NCBI RefSeq assembly: GCF_963678635.1
Contig: NC_087065.1
Location: 46,068,381 to 46,132,380 of the forward strand
Reading direction: 5' to 3'
From: Symsagittifera roscoffensis
Lineage: Eukaryota; Xenacoelomorpha; Acoela; Convolutidae
DNA length: 64,000 nt
Below the pieces are notes generated by a model. It ran no database searches. It saw nothing but the letters and a program-made list of their open reading frames with translations, and was not told where the DNA came from. The number at the start of each line of letters is the position of its first letter. Position 1 is the stretch's first letter. Positions 1 to 11,177 of the stretch are shown one piece after another. A program made the translations under genes and the position numbers.

Positions 1-870
1 AAAAACTTAATTATTGTTCATATCAAGCTATCCAAGCAATAAAACATTGAACAACTTCAAGTTGAGCCCTATCGTAAATCGGTTTGAAAAACTTTGGGTT
101 TTTAAGCAGGCTTTTCAAGCTATAAGACTTTGAAATTTTTCAAATTGTTTCACAAAGCAAATTGGATGGCGAAACTTTAGATTTTCTATGGAAGCTAATA
201 AAGCAAGGAAACTTTGAAATATTTCTTGTTACTTCAAAGACTAAGTCAGTTCGCGAAAAATTTAAGTTGTTATAAGCAAGCTAAAACACTTCAAGTTATT
301 TAATAAACCAAATCAACGAAAATTTTAAAAATTTCAAATTGTTGAATAGAGCAAATCGACTGGCAAGATTTAAGCAAGCTATTCGAGATCTGAAACTTTG
401 AAACTTTCAAGTTACTTCATAGATCCAATCGGTTCGCGAAATGTTTTTGCAAGCAAGCTAATTAAGCTAGAAAACTTTGAAATATCTCAAAATATTTTCT
501 AGACCGAATTTTTCAGCGAAAGGGTTAAGTTCTTCTAAGCGAGCAATTAAAACTCTGAAACTTTTGAAACATTTCAAGTTATTTCAAAAGCAAATCGGTT
601 TGCAGAAAGTTTGCTGAAAAGGTTTGCAAAAAACTCTGAGTTTTTTCATAGAGATAAATGATTGGCGAGAAGTTTCAATTTCTCTAAGCTAGCTATTGAG
701 GCAATGAAAATATGAATTATCTTAAGTTTTCACAGTGCAAGTCAATTGCTGAAAAATTTATAATCTTCTGAGCAAGGTATACCAGCGTTGAAACTTAGGA
801 AATAATTCAAAACATTTCATTGGGCAAATCGGTTTGCAAACAGCTAGTTTTTCTAGGAAACTGGTTGCTG
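1..870. repeat. Diverged ~84-bp satellite array, part 1
   Basis: Successive degenerate units contain the landmarks GAATCGGTTCGCGAA, AAGCAAGCTTTTAAAGCTATG and TTTGAAATATTTCAAGTT in the same order. Units are diverged by substitutions and small indels. No coding frame is credible here. Confidence 0.7.
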
Positions 871-1139
871 GTTTCGATTGCTTCGTTTCATCATGACCTC
901 AATCTGAAACGGCAAAATTTCCAAAAAAAATGGACCGGCACTGTCTAGCCTTGAAAATGAATTGACTTCACCTTGTCTAAAGAATTAAATTGCTTTCAAA
1001 AATAACTCTAAAACATTCCAGACTTAAGAAAACTTCAAAGTTCCAGAAGATTCGTGGCCTTCTCTTAAACGTTAAGCCTAGAGACTTTTTTTAAACGTTG
1101 CATTCGACAAAGCTAAAACGTTGCATTCAGTTAAACACT
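871..1139. repeat. Spacer block of the satellite, copy 1
   Basis: A non-satellite block containing a run of A's, then a stretch reading ACTGTCTAGCCTTGAA, which recurs near 1850-2040 after the second sub-array. The order array-spacer-array-spacer indicates a higher-order repeat of about 970 bp. Confidence 0.5.
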
Positions 1140-1840
1140 GCGTTTATTTCACGAAGCAAACTTGATGGTGAAACTAGATTTTCTATGGAATCTTTTCAGG
1201 CTATGAAACTATGAATTATTTCAAGTTATTTCATACATTGAATCGATTCGCGAAAAACTTAAGTTTTCTAAGCAAGCTTTTGAATTATTACACGTTATTT
1301 CCTTCGCTGAATCGGTTCGCGGAAACCTTCAAGTTTGTTGATACAAGCTATAAAACTTTGAAATAATTCAATTTATTTCGTGGACCGAATCGGTTCGCAA
1401 AAAGTTTCTCTTTTTCTGAAGAAACTTTTGAAGCTATGAAACTTTGAATTATTTCAAGTTAATTCATAGACTGAATCGGTTTGTGAGAAGGTTTTTTTTC
1501 TTAGCAAGCTTTTAAAGCTGTTGAATTTTGAGTTATTACAAGTTTCACTTAGATTGAATCGGTTCGCGAAAACTTTAAGTTTCTTTAAGCAAGCTTTTAA
1601 ACCTATGAAATTTTGAAATATTTCAAACTCTTTCTTAGACCAAATAGGTTTGCGAAAAATTTGTTTTTTAAGCAAGCTTTTAAAGCTATGAATCTTTGAA
1701 TAATTTCAAGTTATCTTGTAGACTGAATCGATTCGCGAAAAAAAAAATTTCAAAGAAAGCTTTTCAAGTTATGAAAAGTTGAAACATTTCCATTTAGTTC
1801 ATAGGCCGAATAGGTTCGCAAAATTTTCATTCTAAGCATG
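1140..1840. repeat. Diverged ~84-bp satellite array, part 2
   Basis: GAATCGGTTCGCG-like landmarks recur near 1248, 1310, 1389, 1475, 1556, 1641, 1726 and 1808, giving a spacing of mostly 79-86 bp. The units match those of 1-870. A 73-codon open frame inside it is a by-product of the repeat. Confidence 0.75.
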
Positions 1841-2040
1841 GAGGTTGCTGTTTCAGACTAAACTTTTGACAGTTCTAGACATAATTGACACGAAATTTTG
1901 GAAAAAAAAAGTTGGACAGGTACTGTCTAGCCTTGAAGTTGGATCGAGTTCATCTTCCGATGGTTGCTCTAAATACTTCTTGAATATTTGATAGCCTTTT
2001 AAACATTTTCTCCTAATAAATCTTAAGCATTGTGTTCAGT
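1841..2040. repeat. Spacer block of the satellite, copy 2
   Basis: Shares GGTTGCTGTTTC, the run of A's and ACTGTCTAGCCTTGAAG with the block at 871-1139. It closes the second higher-order unit. Confidence 0.5.
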
Positions 2041-2770
2041 TAAACGTTGCGTCCATAGCGCATTCGGAGTTACATTTAATATAAAAGATTGAGGTAAAAA
2101 TATTTCATGGTCGAACTCTGCTGAATCGTTTTGTTCGATCAACCGCAGCCAAAATATTTTTCTACGGTCGAACTCGGTCGTAAGATTTTTTTTTTTGGTC
2201 GAACATAGTCGAGACATATTAAGCTATCGATACATATTTTCGTCGAGTCGGTCGAAACATGAGCCGCGACCCGGGGACCCGCAGATCATTTATTGAGGGG
2301 GCTTTACGCATTTATATGACTAGATCGCTGTTCCACTCATCAACTTCTTTGAAACAGCGCCATGCTGAAACAGGTAAATTGGAAGACGTTTTGTTCCACC
2401 CGTTCGTGTTATTCACACTTTGCGTCGACCGTATCAAACAAAATACAGTTTCGATCGTCTCCGGCATCTTTGCATGTGTTTTGAGATCATTTAGATTTTT
2501 CGCGATTGTCTCCACCGGTATGTTTCGACCTTCTTCTCATATGAGTCATCCAAAATTGAAAGATAAAACTGAATTAAAAAGTTAAATTTTTTCTCTTACA
2601 GCGAGACTATGTGTAGCTCCTGACTGTGCTCGACCAATCTCTGATGAGTTTCAACATTGTTCGACCAAGTTTAAATATGTTTAACTGTGCTCGGTTGAAC
2701 TTTGACATGATCTGACCGTACTCAGTTGAGGCATATTTCGAATGAGCGCTTTATTAATAAAATCTACATA
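2041..2770. other. TCGACC/GGTCGA-rich intergenic stretch, no gene
   Basis: The motif GGTCGAAC/GTTCGACC recurs many times on both strands (for example near 2108, 2168, 2196, 2625 and 2660), giving partial inverted-repeat character. An open frame of 108 codons at 2259-2585 has no recognisable domain and is not called as a gene. Confidence 0.4.
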
Positions 2771-5472
2771 AAATGAATAAAGTGTATACTGTAAATACTG
2801 TTTTGAAAAAAATATTATCTCGAGACATAAATCGAAAACCTTGACCAGGCAATTTCTAACTCAAATGCACTGAATCAAAAATAACCAACTCAGGCTCGAT
2901 AACCCAATTGACCATAAGCACATTTGAAAAAATCAAAAGCTATTTTATACTCTTTAAAATGCTTGTATACGGCACTTGCGTCACAATTCAGTAACACTTT
3001 TATGCTAACCATTAGAAATTTATCAGCGCTATAAAAATATCAAAATTTGGTTTTAAGGACTTACAAAATCATTCTGGATCTAAAAAAAAAACAGTTTTCA
3101 CTATATTTACGAAGTTTTGCATCGGAGTGAGCCCTTTTTTGGACAAACGGAGAAAAAACATGTTCATGCTGTGTGAAGCATCACAGGAAGACAATTGAGT
3201 GGTTCATTTTGAAAACTCAGCTATTTGACAGCAAAATGTCACGCGGTTCAAAAAACCTAGTGCAGATGATGTAATTTGACATTCTCAGACCCGGAAGGCG
3301 CACAATTTTGTGTCTGTATGTTCTTGGATTCCAGAGACAAGTCTTTAAACATGTTCCAAAATGTAAGTGGATTCTACTTTAAAAATTTCCGTGGTTTCTG
3401 CGTACAAATATTTGTAACTTAACTTTTGTCGGCTTATTATCTTGATGCGGTTTCCGCAACGAGCGGATCTAGCTGGTTGTTCCAAATTCCGCAAATGTAA
3501 GCAGATTCCGCGAAAGTAAGCGTATTCCACAAATTTATGCGGATTCCGCTTACAATTTGCGGATTCCACGACTGCTTTAGTCTACTGAACACATAATTTA
3601 TTATTTGTCTATGGATTGCATAAACTGTCCCAGATTCCGCAAAGTTTGTTGCGGATTCCGCAAATTTGCTTGTTTTTAAAGCCATTTTGAGCAATACAGT
3701 GTTGTAGTTATTTGTCCGTCGAATCCAAAACAGCAAATAACATCAAAGAAAAGTAGCAATGTTGCGGATTCCCCAACAAATCTAATTCTGGCCTGTTGCG
3801 GAATCCGTTTAAAATTTACAAAATGCACAGTTTCGCCTCGTAATGATGTTCAATACCCAGTTTTTATTTTTTCATTTATGGTAGCGTTGATTGATTACTC
3901 TAATTCCAGGTGAGAAATTTGTTGAAAATAGAAGTTGCGTCCGAAATCACCCTTGAAAACAAGCATTTTAAAAAATCAAAAAAACTCAAAATACCCCAAA
4001 AAAATGATTTTTTTCCAATTTAGATTTGATTGATTGGTTATGCCAGCTTAAACGTTTCTTGATTTGTAAAAAAAATACATGCAAGTAATCCCTTTCACGC
4101 CTTTTGCATGAATGTTTCCTGAACTTTTTCAGCACAAGCAAAGTAAAGCTGGTAACGCAGGGCTAGGCCTTAAATTTTCCAATTGCCTCTTATGCCCAAG
4201 CATTCAATCATTTTTTAGGAAATGTATAAAAGATAAGACTTATATAAGACAATTTTTCAAAAAAAAAATTTGAATTTTTTTCTCCTACTGCGTAAAGTAC
4301 AAAGCAATGTGAATAGCGTCTAGCGAGCTACTAGTTGTTTTAAACACATTTCGTTAAATCAAATTGGAATAAATTTTGGGCTTGAGTAAGTTACTCGCGC
4401 ATTAAAAGAACCGACTATATCGCTGTTTAGCTGTCCGAAAAATTCTAAATTGGCATTCTTCAAAACTTGTTAAATTTACAAAAAAAATCAGAAGTTAAAA
4501 TTAATTTTGAGCTCAGGGATGGTAAAAAGTCATAAGGACACGACATAAAAACTCCGTTGAAAAGTGGTTTGTTAAAAATCGAAGCTTGTGTGAAGAAAAA
4601 AATAGTACGAATTTTCCGTGATTTTCCTGAAAACATGGTAACAATACAAACTCACTTGATCAAAACAGTTCTACGAAAAATAAATTTGATATATTTTGTT
4701 TCGCAAAAACGAAAACAATTCAACAATCGAAAATACTTTCAGTTGCAAACTTTTAATTCAGCTACTGAAAAGTGCTGTTTTGAACCATGCATTCCCGATT
4801 AAGCTCCCGATTCGAACTTTCACTAAAAACAATTTTTTGTTAAAATTGCACATTCGTGAGCAAACTCATTGGTTTATGTTACTTACAAAATTATTGAACA
4901 TGCATGGCAATAACAGCTATATATGAAAAGCAAGGAAATTTTGAAACACTATTCTTAATTGACACAATGAAAAAACCACGGCAGTTCAGTTGCAAACAAA
5001 AAACTTTTTAATTCAAACCTCCTTAAGCAGATTTCACAGCTTTGAATTTGTTTTGCATGTATATTCTAAATTTTTTGCTCTTTTCTTGAGTTTTTTTGTG
5101 GATTGTTTAGTTTAAACACAGACACGAACCTGAGTTTTGCACAATTTGCGATACAAAAAAACCATAAAACATAGAAAGTCGAAAAATGTGAAATGTTTAA
5201 AAAAAGCAGGTGATCCAAAACTTTCTCAGCAGGTGAACAATGTCTCAACTAAGTCTCAGGCAAAAAACTAAGTAGGGGCCCTGCTAGAGCTGGAGGTACT
5301 TCCTTATTTTTTGAATTTTGTTTAAGAATACTGAATGAAGAAAACTGGATGTAATTTCAAAAAATTGACTTTGTTCAAAAACTTCAATTGTTTCTCAAAC
5401 AATTTAAGTGAAAAGAGTGCAAGCGCTTGAGAAATTGAAATTTTTCCAAGAAAAACTATTTTTTTTTGCAAA
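2771..5472. other. AT-rich intergenic DNA, no gene seen
   Basis: Only short open frames without domain features are present. Within it, 3440-3800 is a field of short degenerate repeats built on GCGGATTCCGC and ATTCCGCAAA. No RNA gene was recognised. Confidence 0.4.
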
Positions 5473-6110
5473 TTGTCCGGCGAGAGAGTTCAAAAGTTTT
5501 CTAGAAAACTGTCAAAATTTCAAACACTTAACTTTCAGAATAATTTGCAAAAACTAAATTTTGAAGAAAATAGGCGATGGCGCTTCAGCAGAGAAGATTC
5601 CCGAAACCGGGTTTGTCGATTGAACACCTTACTTAAGAACTGGCAGAGCAGTTTTTGAGAAAAGTCATTAAGTTTCCAAAAAATGGTCAAAAATTCAAAA
5701 TTTTAATTATTCTGAGAATCAGAGCTTTTTGTGTAAAGAGGCCACCTGTAAAGGAATTCACGCAACCTGTTAATTTGATTGAACATCAAAAATTCTGATT
5801 TGGGTCTGTAGTTTTTGAGAATAGTCACACATTCTCAAAAAACGGTCGAAATTTCAAAAGTTTGACTTTTCCCACTCCGCTTTTTTGTGGCGTTAATTCA
5901 AAGGAGGCGTCTCAACAACTGTTTACTTCATTGAACAATCTCGAATTTGATAGTGCTGTTACCGAGAAAAGACATATAGATCCAAGGAACCGTTGAAAAA
6001 TTATAAAACTAACTAATCCGAGAGCCATAACATTTTGTGTAAAAAAGTTAGAAAAAATCGTTTCTAACAACCTGGTTTATACCTTGAGCTCAAAAATTTC
6101 TGATTTGCCA
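5473..6110. repeat. Degenerate tandem repeat, ~170-bp unit
   Basis: About four diverged units share a phrase near TTTTTGAGAAAAGTCA followed by AAAAAACGGTC and then ATTTCAAAA, at about 5490, 5655, 5815 and 5965. A similar but separate repeat lies in a TACC intron at 54350-55270. Confidence 0.45.
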
Positions 6111-6425
6111 AGCCATACATTTGAGTTTCAAACACAAAGGCGAAGCTGAGCTTGGCACTATTTTTGATTAAAATGAAAGAAGAAATTTTAAAACAAATTT
6201 GAATCATCCAAAAACTCGATTTTTTTTCCATAAAATTATAAAAATTGCATTAGAAGATCATCATACCCGACACACATAACCTGCATCAATAGATACTACT
6301 TAAAGTTCTGGGAATGAAAGAAAAAAAAATCCAAGGAAAACCCTATCTGCGGAACTAGCAGAAAGACAATAATCTAAGGAAGCCGAAAATTTTCAGTTTG
6401 CAAAAGAAACAGGTCTCTACTGGAA

Positions 6426-6705
6426 TTGCAAATTAGAGTTTTTGTGCTTTTTCGGACTATCGTCTGTCTGTTTAATTTTGTCTAATAAATTTTACGTAGC
6501 CCACTTTTTGAAGGTTCAGCTATTTTCCAAATTACTTTAACACCCTTGCTTGAGAGGACACCCCGGCTCTGTCGTCTCAAGCAAGGCCGTTGAAGTATTT
6601 TGGAAGAAAGCTGAACTTTCAAAAAAGTCGGCTACGAAAAATTATTTAGACAAAATTAAACAGACGGACCATAGTCCGAAAAAGCACAAAAACTCTGATT
6701 TGCAA
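6426..6705. repeat. Long foldback (inverted repeat), ~130-bp arms
   Basis: Left arm 6426-6555 and right arm 6575-6705 are near-perfect reverse complements over their whole length, with a loop of about 19 bases (6556-6574). The innermost stem pairs CTTGCTTGAGA with TCTCAAGCAAG. Such hairpins are typical of foldback elements or MITEs. An open frame of 132 codons running through the right arm (6550-6948) is not called as a gene. Confidence 0.85.
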
Positions 6706-6949
6706 AAAAAACAGGTCCCGGCCAAATTCAAAGCGATTTTTTTGACTCAAGCAATTGTGTTATATCTGTGTCAGATGCCCCGATGGTTGAGAAAACTTGT
6801 TTACCCTTTCCCTCATAACACACAGTCGCCCATGAAAACTTTGTTTTCGGCCATCAAACAACGATATAGAACACCCAGAAACCTACTAAGCCGAAAAAAA
6901 AATACAATAAAATTGAAAAAAAAAAACGAAACTTTTAAAATTAAATAGA

Positions 6950-7410
6950 GTCGGTAAACTTTCAATCAATGTAAAAATCAAGTTTCGATTCGTCGGTTTT
7001 TAAACTGTTAACGCACTATAAGCAACTAAAATGCAAACTGTTTTTGTTGTTCAGCAAAAACAGACGATTCTCCGATGTGTTAACGGAGGCGACAAACATA
7101 TGCAGAAAAATATTAGGCCAAAATTTTTATTTGAAACAGAATGTTTCCTGCTTGAAAAAAATGGTCAAGTGCGAACCCAGGACCTCTGCGGTCCAGGCGT
7201 AATTGTTACCTCCAGACAAGTGTGCAGGAGAAACTATGCATTTTGAGTTCATTTTCAAACAAAGTACCACCAGGAGTCCAGATGGGTCATGTGAACAAAA
7301 TTGTTTACGGGAAAAAAGTCTAATAACCGATTACAATACTCTTGCTTTTCGCAAGGGCAACAAGCAACGGAAAACTTCCGAAGCGGAAGAACTTGACAAT
7401 TTTTGAACAG
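6950..7410 (-). repeat. SINE-like repeat with tRNA-related head
   Basis: On the minus strand 7165-7215 reads like the D-arm to T-arm part of a tRNA, ending in GGTCCTGGGTTCG. The adjoining block around 7300-7390 (TTGTTTACGG, AAAAAAGTCT, then CTTTTCGCAAGGG) recurs near 47105-47335 and, without the head, near 50950-51020. A further relative lies at 7610-7690. Internal divergence suggests old copies. Confidence 0.5.
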
Positions 7411-9480
7411 ACAAATGAAACGCCTTTCAATGAAGAACAATTCAATTTTTACCGGAAAATTTTTTTTTCTGTATTAGACCCACTGAATAAAACAAGGCAC
7501 TGACGGGACTAAAACCTGAAAACTAAAAGTGCAAAAACGACCGCGTAACCTCCACGCCTCAGTGGAAGGAAACTGGAAGTTTTTAAGGCTCAATAATGAA
7601 GCAAGTTCAGTTGCTTATGGAAAACAAAATGTAGTTCTCGATTGCAAGATATTTACCCTTGCAAGTGTAAACAGTTCCAAAAGTTGAAAGCCAAATGAGG
7701 AGAAGTTTATTCGAAAAAAAAAAATGCCAGAAATATTTTTACTCATGAGACAAGCTAGTTTTCCGATTGTCGGAGACAAAGACAGAATATTTGTACCCGA
7801 AGTGCTTTTTTCTGCAGAAAACACTCTTGATTTTCTAACTAGCAATTTCTGACGGATTTTTAAATATCATTTTCATCTTGAGCTCATAATCCAAAAAAGA
7901 TGTTGTTACTTTGATCATTTTTTTGTAATCGTTTCTGAGTTCAGTTTTACTTTTGATCAAGAGAGCCATTTAGAATATTTAACTCGCCATTTACTTCATA
8001 TTGTGAAGTCCTAACTGGCAATATAATCCGGCATAGAAATTGTTTTAAATTGAATTGAAATTTTTATAGTGATAGTAAGTATTATAGTGATTTAGCTTAT
8101 CTTTCCACTACTTTAAAAATTTCTCATTTTTTGAACTGATCACTAGCAAATAGACGTTAAAAAGAGCAGTCAGAAAGTTCAGGGCGTCGCCCTGATACAA
8201 GAAGTCTTGTAAATAATTAGTGTCCTGACTTCTGCAGAAGCTCCCGTTTCAGACCTAATATGTTTTTTGACGTGGGACGACATTCCGTAAAAGGCGAAAA
8301 ACGTAACAAGCGACATTTCAGAACAAGCGACAAATCGTAACAGTAGGTTAAGCGAGGAACACTGAATCACGCTCAGTATTCTTCTCTTGCCAGATGTTAC
8401 TTGCCAAAGCCTTGACACGAATTGTCGCTCGTTTCAAATTGTCGCTTTTTACAATTTTTTGCCTGTTATGAGTTGTCGCCTGTTACGAAAAGGTTTCGGT
8501 TGAATAACAAGTGTCTCAGACAAACTTGTTACTTTTGCTACATTTCTTTGAATTAAAAGCTTTGACGCTCTGCGCCACATCTCGTTGAACTAAAAGCTTT
8601 GAAGTTAGAGTTCTGATAATGCTTATTAGTTTTTTATTTGTCCATTCCCCAGATTCATTATTAAATGATCCTGGTCCAGATCTTTTCGTAGCTTTTTGAT
8701 CTCCTCTAGATAATGCTCATTTTTTAAGCACCAAGTTTGATTGCGATGATCGGTTTAACTTGTATACGACAAGATGTTTAACTGTAATTACTTGAAGTTT
8801 CAATTTCTTCAAATGCTTTTTTCTTTTTGCATTTTTTATAAGTAGATTGTAAATACTTCAATCAATTTGGAATTGACCTTGCTTAGGAATCGGCCTGCTT
8901 ACTAAAGCAAGGCATGCATTTATTCTTCAACAATGACACAGAAAACCGCTTTGCCTATGCAGTTCAGTTGTGAAACTATTTTAGAAAAACAATAATAAAT
9001 CAACGCTCAACATTGGCTTCGAATTTTTATCCAAGACTTCATCAATCAATTGCAACTTTCGATAGAAGCAACAAACATTTATTGAAGTTTAAATTGTAAA
9101 GTGATATGATCTGAGTATAATATTGTATTTACACATACGATGTACAGATTTTGAGCGCAGACTTCAGTTAGAACCTCTTACAATTCAGGAAAAATTTGTA
9201 ATCTTTGTTCAAAGTTTCAGATTAATCAACTAGGATCAGAGGTCAAAAGCTGAAGTCAGCAATAGGGACTCTAATAAAAATTTAGTTTGTGAAGAGGCGT
9301 CTAATCAATACTTCCAATAAGGCAAAGATGGGCGTGTGGGATTTTTTCAATCAAATTTGTATGCTTCTTTTGTGTAAGTAGTGAATTAATAGTGGTAATT
9401 GTAATGTAAGCGCAGAGGAAAATGCAAAAAAGAGCTTCAAACAGGAAAAACAAATCAGATAAAATAATTCTTAAGAAAAA
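7411..9480. other. Intergenic, no gene; small piece of the R1 repeat
   Basis: No supported gene. 8160-8215 matches a conserved phrase of the tandem segment described at 12443 (CGCCCTGATAC followed by an AGTCTTGT-like end). 8400-8500 has several ATTGTCGC phrases. Confidence 0.35.
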
Positions 9481-9484
9481 AACT

Positions 9485-9680
9485 GTTGAGATTAGGAGTA
9501 TCACGTTCTCGCATCTGCTCTACGACAGCTTAAGGTAGTTACCGTTTCTATCAAACTGCCACTGTTCTTCAATCAAAAATTCGCCCAAAAAACAAAACTA
9601 CCTAAATGTTGTAATTCGAATTTCCGACCTTTTGATTAGGAGCCTCACTTCCTCGCATCTGCACCACAGTTGTTTGGAAA
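9485..9680 (-). repeat. Two tRNA-derived SINE heads
   Basis: On the minus strand two stretches (about 9612-9680 and 9488-9540) read like tRNA sequence: a D-arm-like GTGGTGCAGATGCGAGGA, an anticodon-arm-like GGCTCCTAATC and, in the first, a T-arm-like ending with ATTCGAAT. The same head recurs at 51578-51645. None folds into a complete tRNA, so they are annotated as SINE remnants and not as tRNA genes. Confidence 0.5.
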
Positions 9681-10398
9681 TAAGCTAGTGGCCCAGGTAA
9701 TGCTGTATCTACCTGTTTTATTATTTTTAATTCAATATTGTACTGATTGTGTTGTGTCATTTTCGAAATTCATGGAAATTACGCTAAAACCTAGTGTTTT
9801 TCTGCTTGAGTAATGAGTTTAACCGCTTATTTAAAAGAATAAACTATTACTTGTTCTTTCGATTGAAGGTCTGATTTCTTAAGCCAATCAAAAACTCAAA
9901 AAACAATTAACTTTTCCTAAATCTATAAACTTTTCTCTACTAAAACAAGGAAATAACCTCCCAATTCGTCGATTGAAGATTTCCCTGCCCCAATTTTTTA
10001 GTCGTTTCCGAGAACAGAGACAAAAAAAAATCTAGAAAATCACAGGGTAAAACAGCTAACGCTGAAAAAATCTAAGCACCATGTCAGTATTAACCAGCTC
10101 TCAACCTCAGAATCAGAAGGTTAGTTTTTTAAAAATAACTTTCCAAAAAGCTGGCAAATATTCAAAAATTGGAAATTTTCCAAGGCTATCGTTTTTTACA
10201 AAATGCAGGGCATACCACCTTGCACAGGTATGATAACTTATTTTTTTTGGTTATTTTTTTAATCTCCAACTTGGCAGGGTATTTTTTGAGAAAAATCAAA
10301 ATGTTTTAAAAATTAACCAATTGTCAAAAAATGGGTTTGTTTGAGGCCATACCTGTTTCTCAGCCGAATTTAGGGAGCCGAATTTGGGTTTGAGCCGA

Positions 10399-10520
10399 AT
10401 TTTTTTCTAATCTAAGTGGCAAATAAAAGTGCTCATTTGGTGGCACTTTTGTTAAACTGATGTAAAACAAAAGTGCCACCAAATGCGCACTTTTATTTGC
10501 GACTTAAGTTTAGAAAAAAT
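10399..10520. repeat. 122-bp near-perfect palindrome
   Basis: Arms of about 50 bp flank a loop of about 12 bases (AAACTGATGTAA). Each arm holds GGTGGCACTTTTGTT and CAAATAAAAGTGC or its complement, so AATAAA occurs on both strands. It lies about 430 bp beyond the stop codon of the minus-strand gene ending at 10947. Confidence 0.85.
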
Positions 10521-10946
10521 CTTCGTTATAATACACTACGCTTGACCTGTGTAATGATATTCAATTATTGTACTTGAAATTTCAAAATTTTAAGTAGCCT
10601 TCAACGAAATCGCCATTTTCTGTACAGTTTTTCTCCGCGCACCATTGTTCAATTAGTTTCCAAATATCCAGATATTAGCCAGATACATGAGAACAGCTGA
10701 TCCGAGGAGTCCCATTGGCTGAGCTAAAACCCATCAGTGTAATTATGTAATGCGACAAGCAAACACATTATGTTGATTTTATAAATCTTCTATGTGCCTG
10801 AAATTCAGGTCTCTTGGTCATGATAAAACTGCCATTACACATTTTCAAATATTTTGGACTTTTTTAAAGGTGAACTAATCAAAAGATTTGAAAAATTTAG
10901 GTGTCGTTATTTGTTAATCAAAACATTAGAACCAAAAACTTGGGCT

Positions 10947-11177
10947 TTAAAAGGTACCAGCGCATGCCATGGAGACTTTGAGCTCTACAGTCAGACCATC
11001 TCCAGACAAATCCATACACTCATCAGTGTCCACGACACACAGTTTCTCGAAGGCCACCGAGTAGGTCTCGTCATTTGCCAGCCCAGTGACGTAAGAGCTG
11101 CAGTCCATCTTTCCTTGCGCGTCTTCGACCCCACAGCCGATGTTCATTATTGCCCCGTTGTTTCCGCCCTTGTCAAC
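10947..11177 (-). CDS. Terminal exon E of the unknown gene
   Basis: Acceptor AAATCCAG before GTTGACAAG; phase 0. 76 residues, five cysteines, then TAA. The C-terminus is soluble (VSMACAGTF). A minus-strand AATAAA candidate sits in the palindrome near 10490. Confidence 0.75.
   Translation of the reverse strand, partial: VDKGGNNGAIMNIGCGVEDAQGKMDCSSYVTGLANDETYSVAFEKLCVVDTDECMDLSGDGLTVELKVSMACAGTF

Noticed and set aside
6550..6948. 132-codon open frame
   Set aside because: Its first half is one arm of the foldback and the rest is lysine-rich low complexity; no domain or splice support.
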